Positions 49,865-61,500 of a stretch of 64,000 bases of DNA are shown piece after piece (the first letter of the stretch is position 1; every line of letters starts with the position of its first letter). A program made the translations under genes and the position numbers. Below the pieces are notes generated by a model, which was given only the letters and a program-made list of their open reading frames with translations, ran no database searches and had not been told where the DNA came from. Source of the DNA: Rhinopomastus cyanomelas (taxonomy: Eukaryota > Chordata > Aves > Bucerotiformes > Rhinopomastidae); assembly GCA_013400115.1 (NCBI GenBank), contig VXBP01003739.1, forward strand, positions 62,795-126,794, read 5' to 3'.

Positions 49865-50019
49865 GAGAATACTGGAAGCAGCAAAAAAAGCTAACCAGTC
49901 TGGACATTTCCTCTGGATTGGCTCAGATAGCTGGGGGTCCAAAATTTCACCGGTGCAACAGCAGGAGGAGATCGCAGAAGGAGCAGTAACCATTCTGCCC
50001 AAAAGAACATCAATAGATG
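49865..50019 (+). CDS. GRM8: GRM8 internal coding exon (second of three here)
   Basis: Exon of 155 nt that completes the split Arg codon (AG|G) and reads on as [20 protein letters not shown], then DSWGSKI, and ends SID plus the first base of a Gly codon. Phase is 2 in, 1 out. The GSDSWGSK motif carries the Asp, Ser and Lys that in mGlu4 correspond to ligand contacts around Asp312 and Lys317 (numbering from memory); all are intact. NQS is an N-glycosylation sequon conserved in the family. The acceptor is tttgtttgcag at 49863-49864 and the donor is G|gtatga at 50020. Joined to the previous exon, the frame stays open. Residues such as [12 protein letters not shown] differ slightly from the mammalian form I remember, as expected for a bird orthologue. 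Confidence 0.96.
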
Positions 50020-51236
50020 GTATGACTGCACATGTCATGAACTCTTCATTTTCATTTTCTGATAGTATTCAAGAATTGATACCCTTAATTAAGAATTAAT
50101 AACCTTTAAAAGAAATCACAAGGAAATCTGGGAAATCTTTCCAACTAAGTACCTTGAGATGGCCTGGTCCAGTCTTATTAGTAATATGTCTGAGATCAGA
50201 AGATGCTGAATCTGCAATTGGGCAATCTTATAACTGTAGAATAATGAGAGTATCCGTGGTGGAGCGATTCCTGCCTACAGCCTGGTTATCCTTTGGGACC
50301 AGAAAGGACAGCATTGAGCAGTGGATGTTAATGATCCAGCCTATCCTGCTGCAGGGAGGTAAATCTACGCTCTGCTCACCTAAACTTACTTCAAATAGTA
50401 TTAAGAAAGTTTCTGACTTGGTGGATGAACTAAAAGTTGTTGTTCAAATAACTTTATTCCCAGGAAGGTACTGGATGTAGTAAGGTCTCTTACTCTCTGA
50501 TTAAGTGATCTAAACTGCTAAATGGTTAGAAAAAAAATGAGCACAATTGATGTTCCTTGGAGAATTTAGGTATGTGGAAACGTTTATGAAGAGCTTAATC
50601 CAGATGTTATTTGTTAGCCATGATTTTGTTATGTGTCAGGGTATAGGGGTAAGGCTGGTACAGAATCTGGTCAGGTTTAGGCACGATTGAAGTTTCTAAA
50701 CTGCAGCCATTAAACATATAGAAGCAGATTTCTCTTGTGTCCTGGAAGTCCTCTCATTCAACAGAGAAATACCCAGTGATTTTAGGGTGCCTTCAAATTA
50801 GTTTCATTTGGATAATAGCTTTTCCATAAGCAGTGATTATAGGTTGCCTCATTTGTTGTAGGTATCAAATTCTTTGTTTGCATCGTGTGCTAAAAATTAA
50901 GCTGTTTCCCAGGTTATCTGCATTGCATTTAAAAAAACAAAAAAGAAATCTAATGGAAGTTTAGAGACTGTTTGACTGCTCTCAGTGTTCAAAAAAATCT
51001 TGTTCTACAGAAAGATTATGGGCTCATATAAATGTATGTATTTTTATGAGAAAATAACAAATATACTTTTAAAAAATCCTTAGACACTATTGTGCTCATA
51101 AAGTATCACAATGCAGTAGTTACTACCTAAAGCTTTTTCTTGTTCTGATATTTACACAATATCTGAGATGGTTTTTAAAGGACTGTTTCTGTGCTCTGTC
51201 ATATATTAACGCTTCGTTCCCTTCTCTTAAATGTAG
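50020..51236 (+). other. GRM8: GRM8 intron, 1217 bp
   Basis: Intron bounded by GT (50020-50021) and AG (51235-51236), with a pyrimidine-rich acceptor (cttcgttcccttctcttaaatgtag). Open frames inside it, such as 50154-50480, show no similarity I recognise and are probably chance. No CR1 insertion is visible in it. Confidence 0.92.
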
Positions 51237-51374
51237 GGTTTGATAGATATTTTCGGAGCCGAACACTTGCTAACAATCGAAGAAATGTCTGGTTTGCAGA
51301 ATTTTGGGAAGAGAACTTTGGATGCAAGTTAGGATCACATGGAAAAAGAAATAGCAATATCAAGAAATGCACAG
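51237..51374 (+). CDS. GRM8: GRM8 internal coding exon (third of three here)
   Basis: Exon of 138 nt, phase 1 in and phase 1 out. It completes the Gly codon (G|GG) and reads [20 protein letters not shown], then [20 protein letters not shown] and IKKCT, ending on the first base of the next Gly codon before GT at 51375 (donor ACAG|gtaact). The [16 protein letters not shown] block is a class C receptor signature; the [11 protein letters not shown] stretch separates GRM8 from GRM4 and GRM7. The two Cys residues (in GCK and KKCT) are the pair expected to form an intradomain disulfide in this family. Being a multiple of three with equal phases, this exon could be skipped without a frameshift. The following exon (LERIARDSSYEQ in mammals, from memory) is not recognisable within the window. 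Confidence 0.96.
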
Positions 51375-52290
51375 GTAACTGGGAAAATAAAACACTATCT
51401 ATAAATTGTTTTCCAGAGTGCAGGAAAGGATCTGCTTTCTTTGCATCACTTTTCTGACTCCCTTCAATTTTCCAATAGATGCTTTTGTGCTGTAAGGAGT
51501 GTGATATGTTTTCTCAAACTTGAAGAAAACGTTCACGGATGCTGTTTCGGAAAGTTAGTAGTTAATTTGCATGAACCCAGTGATAGTACAGGTTTTGTTG
51601 TAGCTGTGATTCAACCCCATTCATTTTTCAAAGACCTCTTTTCTCCCTGTCATCTATAAATATCTATAGAACTATTTTTTTTAGTTAACAGGTTCATCAG
51701 AATTGTTCTCATGTTGCTATACCTGTAGTAGACACAGAGAAAATGAATTTTCTCTTTAGGCTATTGAGGTCTTGTTGATAGGTCAAGCCATGAACTCCTT
51801 ATTTAGTTTACAAACTGTGTTTGAGGATGGTGCAAAAGTCAAATCAATATGTTCTTATTACTAGTCCTCATGTGAAAAAACCCAGAATTCTATGTTGCAA
51901 TATAAAGGTGAAAATCTCTATGAAGTTTGAGCAAAAACTCTGTGTGACACTGATGTTCTTAAGTCTCCTTGCTCAGGCATCATACCCAGACACAGTTGTC
52001 ACGGCAGCTAAAATATCAGTCACATCAGTAGCTCTGAGTTTTGTCTCTCCTATGAGATGTTGGCTTTTTACTGTTTATAAGAGTGTTACATTTTGTCAGT
52101 CTCCTGTGTTGACAGCAGACTGTTTATGTCATGTTTGTGTAGATAGCTTTTGCATAGTGTCAGGATTTCTGCTGTCATTTCCTTAAGAACCACCACCACT
52201 CCATTCACTACTGGTAGCAGCCACCAGCAGTGTGCCTACTGGCAGCACCCAGTTTGTGCACGACATACTCAAGCTGGTGTGCCTAGATTT
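51375..52290 (+). other. GRM8: Start of the long downstream GRM8 intron
   Basis: Begins with the donor gtaact after the third exon. An open frame at 51821-52186 (121 codons) has no recognisable product and no exon-like splice sites that I could see. Confidence 0.6.
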
Positions 52291-52874
52291 TCATAGAATC
52301 ATAGAATCGTTAGGGATTGGAAGGAACCTCAAAAGATCATCCAGTCTAATCCCCCTGCCACAGCAGGATCCCCTAGACCAAGTCATACAGTCAGTTAAGG
52401 TTAGAAGGGACCACAGGATCATCCAGTTCCAACTGCCCTAACATGGGCAGATCAGGCTGGCCAGAACCTCATCCAGCCTGGCCTTAAACATCTCCACAGA
52501 TGGGGCCCCAACCACCTTCCTGGGCAACCCATTCCAGGCTCTCACCACTCTCACAGTGAAGAACTTCCTCCTCACATCCACTCTAAATCTACCCATCTCC
52601 AGCTTTGCTCCATTCCCCTAGTCCTGTCGCTACCTGACATCCTAAAAAGCCCCTCCCCAGCCTTTTTGTAGGCCCCCTTCAGATACTGGAAGGCCACAAT
52701 AAGGTCACCTGGGAGCCTCCTCTTCTCCAGACTGAAGAGCCCCAACTCTCTCAGTCTGGCCTCAGAGGAGAGGTGCTCCAGCCCTCTGATCATCCTCGTG
52801 GCCCTCCTCTGCACACACTCCAGCACATGCACATCCTTCTTGTCATAAGGGCTCCAGAACTGGATGCAGTGCTC
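52291..52874 (-). mobile_element. CR1 LINE 3' fragment, doubled tail
   Basis: Minus-strand CR1: tcatagaatcatagaatcgt, ggattggaaggaacctcaaa, then a second block (agaagggaccacaggatcat). The minus strand reads [72 protein letters not shown]. It is the best-preserved copy of the doubled-tail lineage here. 5'-truncated near the position normally read as CVQFW; the sequence after about 52874 is not CR1. Confidence 0.94.
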
Positions 52875-53477
52875 CTGCATTTTCCTGGAAGCGTTTTCCT
52901 TCAGCAAGTAAAAGCTGCCCTCCAGCACTGACATCTCCTGGGTTTGTCACACAGGCAGACATACCATGCAGTCTCCAGGCATGTGCCCTGCTGGCACTAC
53001 AATTCCTGAATGACTTACTGTATGTGGGCTGTGCCATTGATTCAAAGACTTACTGCACAGGACTTTACATGGATATACTGCACACAGAAGTGTGAGAGCC
53101 ATGCACGTCCTCTTCCATTTCAACAACGACACCTTGTTTGCTGTGTCTTACCACATACGCTAAAGAAAAGGGTGATAGTTCCTCACCGAGTCAGTGACAA
53201 GCATTACGCTACTCCTCGGCCCTGATTCACGTGGCTGCGTATTTACCCTTCTTTGGAAAGGGATTATTTTGGTTTTATTGCTTTGATTAGAAAATAGTTG
53301 CCTTTTATATGTTCTTCGTGTGGAATGAATGCTGTGGTTTGAGAAGCTCTAAATGTTACCACATATGGTTGTATGACTTGTCTCAGCCTCATCACATCTG
53401 TCCAACTGAATTACCAAGCGAAAATTATGTATAAAATACATCGACCTTCTCTTGATAGATTAAATGTAACCTGTGAT
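52875..53477 (+). other. Intronic DNA, no gene recognised
   Basis: Nothing recognisable between two CR1 copies. Confidence 0.5.
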
Positions 53478-53628
53478 TTCACAGAATCATAGAATCACAG
53501 AATCATTAGGGATTGGAAGGGATCTTGAAAGATCATCTAGTCCAATCCCCCTGCCACAGCAGGACCACCTAGACCAAGTGACACAGGAACACATCCAGGT
53601 GGGCCTTAAACATCTCCAGTGAGGGAGA
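53478..53628 (-). mobile_element. CR1 LINE 3' tail fragment
   Basis: Minus-strand CR1 3' end: ttcacagaatcatagaatca, ggattggaagggatcttgaa, ccaagtgacacaggaacaca, ccaggtgggccttaaacatc. Same subfamily as 47249-47450 and cut shorter, at ccagtgagggaga. Confidence 0.93.
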
Positions 53629-56600
53629 AATTGATACCTGTATATTTTATTAAACAGAATTATGGTCTACTCTCTGGGCCTGAAAACAGGAAGAGACTGT
53701 ATTTTCTGCACCCAAAAAGTTAATGTAATATTGTGAGATGTCACATTCTCATTGGAAAGTTGCACATGCATTTTCACCTGCAGGGGAAAAGAGCTACAGA
53801 TGAATTATTCTGCAAGTAAGAGTACTTATAAATGATAGGACTATTGCCTGAAACCACTTAAAGGTTTCTCACTGCACTTGAAAAGTCACTGGGACGGCAT
53901 CAGACCTGAAACAAAATGATGATTCAACATGACTCCTATGTTTGGCAAACTCAAAAGAGTTGGGTGATAAAAATAAGCAATATGTATTCTTTTTAAGTAA
54001 GAGATGAGGGTGGATGTTCAAAATAAACCTCCTGTGATTTAAGAAGGAGTGCTAGGTATAGAATGGGGGATTTATCTCTCCCTGACCAGTCTGCAGGATC
54101 TCAAATGGAACCTTGTTATGATGTCCCATAGACAGAAGGGAGACAGCAGTGAGATCCTGCCTGGTTCTTCATACCACGGTCCTCAAAGAAGTCGAGTCAG
54201 TCTACAATGTTCTACATCTGCTAAAGATTAAAGAGAATAGTATACCATCCATGAATTTATCTTTCTCGTGAAAGTCTAAAGATGCCACTTCATGGCCAAG
54301 TCTGCTCCAGAATAATGGTGGTAGCCGAAAGAAATGAATGAACCCCTGAATTTCAATCAGGATATAGAAACTATTACATTTAATTGTTTATAACTTAACG
54401 TAGAAGACTTTGATCCTTTGTCCTATCCCAGTTGGCCTTTCAGTGGATTTTCTCTGAAACTTTATGTCTGCTTTCTCAGTCCTACATTTCAGATGCACTC
54501 TCATAATCACTATATGTCCATACGTAGTACAGGACTCGAAGATAACTTAAAAACACTATTTATCCTAATTTTCCCATATTTAGTCTGGGCCCTGCAGGTA
54601 GGATTATCTTTTTCTTTTGCCCATCAGGCTAATTTATATATCTTATACACCAAATGACATCCAGAAGCTCAAGATAAGATGTAATCTGAAAATCTTCCTC
54701 TGATTAAAAGGCAAATTAATAGATATAAGGTGTTCTCAGGGCTTGAAATATGTTTGATTAGTTGCTCCTGTTTTCCTTGGCTAAGAGGGATCGTTTTCTC
54801 ATATGACACTTGTAATTCCCAACAACAAAACTGATGTTTTTGCAGAAGCAAAATAAGAATATTCCTGAAAGGGTGTGTGCTTTGGAGATAGAGTAAATGA
54901 GTTTCTTTTGACTTTGTATGATCAGATTTTACATAAAGTAATGATTCATCTAGACTTCGAAAAAGTTACTGCTTTCCCACGACTGATTTGCAACCGTGTG
55001 TTTCTGAACTTGAATGTACATTGATGTAACCATCAAGATTAGGCTTGTTCATTGAAAACTGCTAGAGATCTTTTTCTCCAAACTAGGTGGAATTTTAAAA
55101 GAAAGAGAGGACAATTAACTTAGGAAACATGGAACAAGAATTCAACGACTACCATTAAATCTTTTCCATTAGGGAAGGGGAAAGGCTTTTGCAGAGAAAA
55201 CTCATTTGTCTTACTACAGCAAAATGGAAAAGAGCAGAGTGCTACAGGGATTGAACTGTCTGTAGAGGTTACAAGAAGCCTCACTTTACATATTTATGCA
55301 AAGTGCAGATTTTCTATTCTCAACAGAAAGAACTTTAGTGTGACATAAATCTTTTAGAGGTCTTCTTTCTTTAACACTGGAATCTTTTTGTGGGAATGAG
55401 AAGGGAAGACATGAGAGGCTTTTCACTCATCCCTGTGATCCAGCATTCATCTTTTGATTATCTGCATTCTTCAAGAGGAAGAGCGTGCACCATGCTCTTG
55501 GAGTGTGGGAGATGGCAGAGACAACATGCATCTTGCTCTGCTTTAAATTTAACATCCTGGAAAATTTTCACATACTCTGACTTGAGTCAGTTGGTGGGAC
55601 AAGTTTTTGGTAGCTGATTCAGCATAGATGTATTTGTAGTGCACTGTTGCTAACTCAGCTCTTAGTTGCTGAGACATTGTCAGTCTGTCTTTGAGGTAGC
55701 TTTCTGGAGGTTGTACTTCTTAAGAGATGTACAAAAGTCTGAATGCAAAGATTTGATAATGAACCAAAGGTATCCCAGGATACTTTTTTCATTAAACTGT
55801 GGGGCTGACACTATGATTCATGACTCTTTTAGAAGAACAAACTGCAGTGTTAGAAAAAGAAATCAGCATTAATAATGAAAAGTTAAGGGAAAAGACAAAG
55901 ATTTAAATGAAATGCACTCAGCTTTGCTTCCATTAACCTCACAGAATGTTAATATTTTATTTCATTCTAACAAAAAATTCTGAAGGTGTATCCTCTTTAC
56001 AAATACACGTGTGTACACGTAGCGATTGGTTTGTATTTGTACGTGTAAACAGATAGAAATCCAATGTGAAGTTACGTACTGTATCATGTTTTTAATGTGT
56101 ACAATTGTAGCTTGAAATGTGACTTAAGTTCCATTGAGATTTTCCCCGTAGCATCCCCTCAAGGCATGCATTTATCATAGTATTTACAGTCTTTGAACAG
56201 CAAAATGTGGCCCTTTAATAAAACCTCAGCAAGAATGTTAATTAAAAAAGCTCCTTCATGCACGTCCTTACAGAAGTCTTTCCTCCTCTTTTGTATGGTT
56301 AGCATTTTAACTACTCTGCAAACCTAATTAGCCTTCAACTGACTGTAATGACTGTCTTCACTGCTAAAAATAAAGACAGAAGAGTTTCCAGAAGCATGTA
56401 GAGACCTGAGTAAATTAGTCTAATTTCATTTTGATCTATTAAACTTAATCATTTGTTTCACTGAAAAAATAACAGCGCCGTGTAATAGACATCATATGTA
56501 CCTAGGAACTTTACAGACACGTTATTTTCGTGTTTTATCTTAACTGTCTTCCTCAAAAATACAGTTGCACTTAAAAATACTAATGGAAAGAAGTTGATTT

Positions 56601-56734
56601 ACTCACACATGTGTGCAGACACACTATGAAAAATGTATAGAACAAACTAAAAAGTGGAGTTGCAGAACACAAGCCTTGCAGAGGTACAGCGCGCTGCTGT
56701 TTAGCTGCAGCAATGGCTCGGTGTCCTTCGGTAC
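53629..56734 (+). other. Intronic DNA, no gene recognised
   Basis: About 3.1 kb of AT-rich intron. No gene, known repeat or missing GRM8 exon recognised. Confidence 0.5.
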
Positions 56735-58602
56735 GTTGTCGGGGTATGCAGAGATGCAACGAGGAAGGCCAAGGCCCTCTTGGCATTAAATATGGCAAAG
56801 GAAGTGAAAGACAACAAGAAGGATTTCTTCAAATACGTCAGTGATAAAAGGAAGAATAGGGGAAAAGTGCACCCACTGATGAATAAGATGGGAGCCCTCC
56901 CAAGAGTAGATGCAGAGATGCTGTGGTTACTGGAAGCCTTCATTGTCTTTAGTGCTAAAACAAACCCTTCAGAATCCCACACCCTGTAAATAAGGGTGCA
57001 AGCCTGCAGAAAGGAAAGGTCTCCACTGCTCAACACGGATTGGGTTAGAGATATTTTGGGTAAACTAAATGCACAAAAAGGCACAAGTCCATGGGCCCTG
57101 ATGGGATGCACCCACAAGTTTTGGGATATCTGGCTGATGTTGGATGTTGTTGCTGTGGCACTCACCATCATTTTTGAAAGATCATGGGTAGTGTGAGACA
57201 TATCTGCGGAGTGGAAGAAGTCTAATGTCACTGCAGTCTTCAAAAAGAGCAAGAAGGAAGACCCAGGTAACTACAGTCCTGTCAGCTGCATCACCACTCC
57301 TGGAAAGGTGATGGAGCAACTAATTCTGAAGGCTGTCTCTAAACACATGAAAGAAAATGAGTTATCAGGAGTAGCCAGTATGGATTTACTAAGAGGAAAT
57401 AATGTTTGACTAATCTGATAGCCTTTGATGACGGCATGGCTAAAAGGGAGAGCAGTGGATTTTGCCTGCCTTGACTTCAGCAAGGTTTTTGACACTTTCT
57501 TCTGTAACATCCTTGTAGGTAAACTCAGGAAAAGAGAGTCAGATGGTTGCACTGTGAGGTGAATTGAAAACTGTCTAAACAATGAAATTAGGATAAAACT
57601 AGAAGGATTTTGAATTTGGAAGTCTGTAGCTAGTGATGTTCCTTGGTTATCAGTGCTGGGGCTAGTCTTGTTCAACATCTTCCAGAACCTGGATGAAGTG
57701 ATTGAGTGTACTCTCAGCAAGTTTGCTGATGATATGAAGCTGGGAGACTGCGTGATTCACCAGGAGACTGCTGCCATGCCGTGTGATCTGGACAGACTGG
57801 AGAGCTGAGCTAAGGGGAACCTATATAAGTTTAACAAGGATAACTGTGGAGTCCTGCATCTTGAGAGGACTCTGCTCCAGGACAGATCAGGGCTTGTCCT
57901 GCTGAAAGGCAGCTCCATGGAAAAGGAGCTTGGAGTCCTGGTGAATATTAAGTGATCCATGGGACAGCAGTGTGTTCTTGTGGCCAAGATGGCCAACAGT
58001 ATCCTGAAGTACAGCAAGAAAAGTGTGTCCAGCAGATCAAGAGAGGTTCTTCTTACCCTCTAATCTGCCCTCATGCAACCACATCTGAAGTACTGTGTCC
58101 AGTTTTGGGATCTCTAATTCAAGAGAGACAGGAGACTACTGAAGAGAGTCCAGTGAAGAGCTGGGAGGATGATTAAGGGACATGGTCACCTGTCCTATTG
58201 AAATAGGCTGAGAGAACTGAGGCTGTTTATTCTGGAGAACAGAAGACTGAGAGAGAATTTTATTAATGTCTGTAAATATCTGAAGGGTGTGTGTCAGAAA
58301 GAAGGTGACAGGTTTTTTTCAGTGGAGCCATGTGATAAGATGAGGGGCAATGGATACAAGTTGGAGCCAGGAGGCTCCATTTCAAGAAGAGGAAAAGCGT
58401 CTTTACTGTGAAGGTGATGGAGCACTGGAACAGGCTGCCTGGAGAGGTTGTGGAGTCGTCTTCTTTCCAGACTTTCAAAACCCACCTGTCCACGTTCCTG
58501 TCTGACCTGCCCTAGATGATCCTGCTTTTGGGAGGAGGTTTGGATAAATGGTCTCCAGAGGTCGCTTCCAACCCCTAACATGCTGTGATTCTATGAGTCT
58601 AT
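56735..58602 (+). mobile_element. CR1 LINE, longest copy in the window
   Basis: About 1.85 kb plus-strand CR1 with 3' end. Segments in order: ATRKAKALLALNMAKEVKDN, KKDFFKYVSDKRKNRGKVHP (linker before RT); WVRDILGKLNAQK; KKSKKEDPGNYS-like; CLDFSKVFDTF (motif A, Asp present); [29 protein letters not shown] (catalytic ADD present); CVQFWDL; VEPCDKMRGNGYKLEPGGSI; MEHWNRLPGEVV; tail ggtcgcttccaacccctaac, gtgattctatgag. Many frame changes and stops make it inactive. It is more diverged than the other long copy at 28260. The 5' limit may lie slightly before 56735. Confidence 0.92.
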
Positions 58603-58608
58603 TACAGT

Positions 58609-58812
58609 ATCACAGGATCACAGTAATGATAAGGTTGGAAAAGACCTTAAAGATCATCCAGTCCAACCTAAATCCAATCCTAACATCTAACATCTAGATC
58701 ATGCCACTCAGCAGCTCATCCAGCCTAACCTTGAACACCTCCAGGGACAGTGACTCAACCACCTCCGTGGGCAGCCCATTCCAAAACCGGATCGCTCTTT
58801 CAGTGAAAGAGT
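58609..58812 (-). mobile_element. CR1 LINE 3' tail fragment
   Basis: Minus-strand CR1 3' end: tatcacaggatcacagtaat, aaggttggaaaagaccttaa, gatcatccagtccaacctaa, then ctcaaccacctccgtgggca. Its 3' end lies about 6 bp from the 3' end of the plus-strand copy 56735-58602, so the two are tail to tail. Confidence 0.92.
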
Positions 58813-60870
58813 TGATTACCATAAGATCACTCTCAGAAAGTGAAAACAAAATCAGCATAGATGCGGTTGAACCACATGGTGAGTTGTACCACAGTGTGCA
58901 AAAGTCAGTACAGCTGAAGCAGGATTGTGTTGCAGCACACGGGGTGGCTGCATGCTCTTCCTCTTTGTGCAGCTTGTGTGTTGCGTGCAGTGTGTTAAGT
59001 CGTAAGTAGAAAGGTCAATTCATATTCTTTCTTGTCTTTTGCTTTTCTTTGCCATTTTTCTTGGCCCCCCTTTGAGAAGTAGCTTGTAAACTCATCGCAG
59101 AGTTGTGATTTGGTTAATTTCCATTTATCAAACACCTGTTTCTCTTTTTGTGTAAGAACAGTAATTCTATGTAAAAATCATAGTAGTCAGATTTGCAGCA
59201 GGAGAAGCAGGAGTCAAGATTATTAAATCTACCCATCACATCAGTTGGGCACAGAAGAATTTGAGGAGTATTTGTCATAGATCGAGCAGTTTCTTACTCT
59301 GCTTTGGACACTATCTCAGAACTATGAAAATGGTGCATTACAGGTCTCTGCACTGCAGCGGTCCCGTGCTGCCTCTAATGCAGCAGTAAATCAAACTCCA
59401 TCATGTGCCATTAAATAGTGCATGCAGCCAAAGAGCATTTATTCTTGATTTTAGGACAATAGATCATGCCCCACATGTCACCAAGACCTCTTCCTATAAA
59501 AAATACCAAGTTTAATCTCTGTATTACGATAGAGCATAGCTCATAAATCCACCATTTTTCAGATTTAGTCTGGCTGCCAATTTCAGAAGCCTGGGTAGTC
59601 AGTTCCTTTGAAAAAGTTTGTGTCAGGGAACGGTGAGTCACACTCTGCTAAAATTGTCAAGATGCAAATATGAATTTGCTCATTCTATACATCAGGTCAG
59701 AACATTTAGACCAAATTCTCTCCTGGTGGTGGAGAACTGGCAGTCATGAACCTTGCCATCTCTCTGCTGTCAGAGTCTGACAGACAAGCGATGGAAGAAT
59801 ATACCGTAAGGTATCAAATAATACACGTTCAGCTGTCTCAGAAAGGGTCAGTTGTGGTCCTTATTCCAGAAACAACAGAATTTCAGACAATACCAGTCCA
59901 GTACTATTTCATTCCAGCAACTGTTAATGTGCGTAAGTATTAATATGTCTGTGAGAGAGCTATCAAATCAGGAGACCCAAAGTATGCTGCCTGTTTGCTG
60001 ATTGGGTTTCTTCATTTCACTTGCTGTCATCCTTTTTTAAAATTTCACCAGTTGTCAGTATTTTCAAACTCTTCATAGTATATCCAGTGGAATATAATTT
60101 CTCATCCTGTCATCAAAGCTCAAATGCAGCTACTAAACTTGTAATTTGCAAAAGCTTTTTATTCCAAAGTGAAGAAGAAAGTGTTTATGTACTCCATAGA
60201 AGCCTTTGTTTCTTTATAGTTTTATTCATAAATAGAAAATCAAGTCTTGTATCCTGTTAGGAAATGTGTCAATCTTAGATTTATGATATTGTACAAAGTT
60301 ATGACTCATACTCCACAGTCATTTAAAGAGAGCATCTTGCCGTTGTAGATTTGATAACGTTGCCAAATTGGAATACCTTAATATGCGTATCGCTGTGCGC
60401 ACGTGGGGACGTGTTTGCCAGTAACTGAAGCGTTCAGAAATTAATGTTCCAGCTCAGAGCCTCTGCAAGAGTGGCGTGTCCTAGGGAACAAATTGTTGCT
60501 TTAAGTGCAATTGCATGTGAACTCTGTGACTGCACCCTCTCTGACGTAGCCTCAGAAAACTTTAACCAAAGTAAGAGTGTAAGAATGTCATCTGTGCACA
60601 GCCCCTGTTCCTGGGAGACAACAGCAAGTTTCTCTGTCATGTCCAGTACCAGCTCGGATGCTTAGAACAGAGGCTGGCAGAACAGGAGTCAGGAGTCAAA
60701 GTGTTGCACGCTGCTGTTTATCAGCGTGGTTTCCCGGCAGAACCTTGCTGTGGATGTAAGAGAGTTCCTGTATAGCCTCAGTCACATATATCTGCCTTCC
60801 AGTAGAAAGGATGTTTGGGGTTGTTTTTTTTCCCCTCTGAGCAAGTGCAGTGGCCGTAGCCATGGTGTAG
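58813..60870 (+). other. Intronic DNA, no gene recognised
   Basis: No gene or known repeat recognised. An open frame at 59746-59943 (+) has no recognisable product. Confidence 0.5.
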
Positions 60871-61500
60871 TGTTGTGATGGTCTTCAACTCTGAACCCTC
60901 ACACAGCTACCTGGATCACCACCAATATCATGGATCGGAGACCAGGGACCTAATTCAACCAAGAGGTCCTATCTAAAGCATCAGACACAAGGGGAGGGTT
61001 TAATCAAACCACTTCTGGATGCAGTCAATTAACAACTTAGAAAGGAAAGCCTCAAGACACTTAATTCACTCCAGTTCACTCCCCCCACCACATACGAGTA
61101 GAAACCACACCACCAGCTACATATACAGACATACGGAGTTCTATCACCGTGCTCTTACAGCGAAATAGGAAATGTTTGAAACATCCATTGCAGATAGTTC
61201 CCGCTTCGCTCTCTAAATCACGGTGATTCAGCTAAGTCCTCCTGAAGTTCAGAAATGTCTCTTCCAGGTTTGTCCTCCCACTTGCCATAAATTTTCTTTA
61301 CGTTGAGGAGCAGTCCAGATGGACATTCGATGAGCATTTCATCTTAGTAGCAAGCTGGTGCAGCTCCAAAAGTCCAAGATGGAGACAGATGAAGAAAGCA
61401 GAAATGACCAAGGCGGGAGAAGATAGGGGAGAATGGGGTGACAGCCACTTTTCAGTTTTTCAAAGCCAAACTTCAAACTTTTCTGCAGGAAACACTCAAA
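60871..61500 (-). mobile_element. Possible LTR or unclassified repeat
   Basis: The plus-strand sequence starts tgttgtgatggtcttcaact; on the minus strand it ends ttgaagaccatcacaaca, which resembles the ACA end of an LTR. The minus strand also holds ctgtatatgtagctggtggt and a region of LTR-like base composition. I could not place the other end or find a target-site duplication (tgtag precedes 60871), and no retroviral coding sequence adjoins. The far limit is a guess. Confidence 0.3.

Noticed and set aside
50154..50480. 108-codon open frame inside the 1217-bp GRM8 intron, a candidate cassette exon
   Set aside because: No similarity to GRM family proteins. The flanking exons splice in frame without it.
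51821..52186. 121-codon plus-strand open frame just after the GRM8 exons, a candidate next exon
   Set aside because: It does not match the expected following GRM8 sequence and lacks suitable splice sites in frame.
56701..57252. 183-codon minus-strand open frame
   Set aside because: It is antisense to the plus-strand CR1 copy 56735-58602 and has no recognisable domain.
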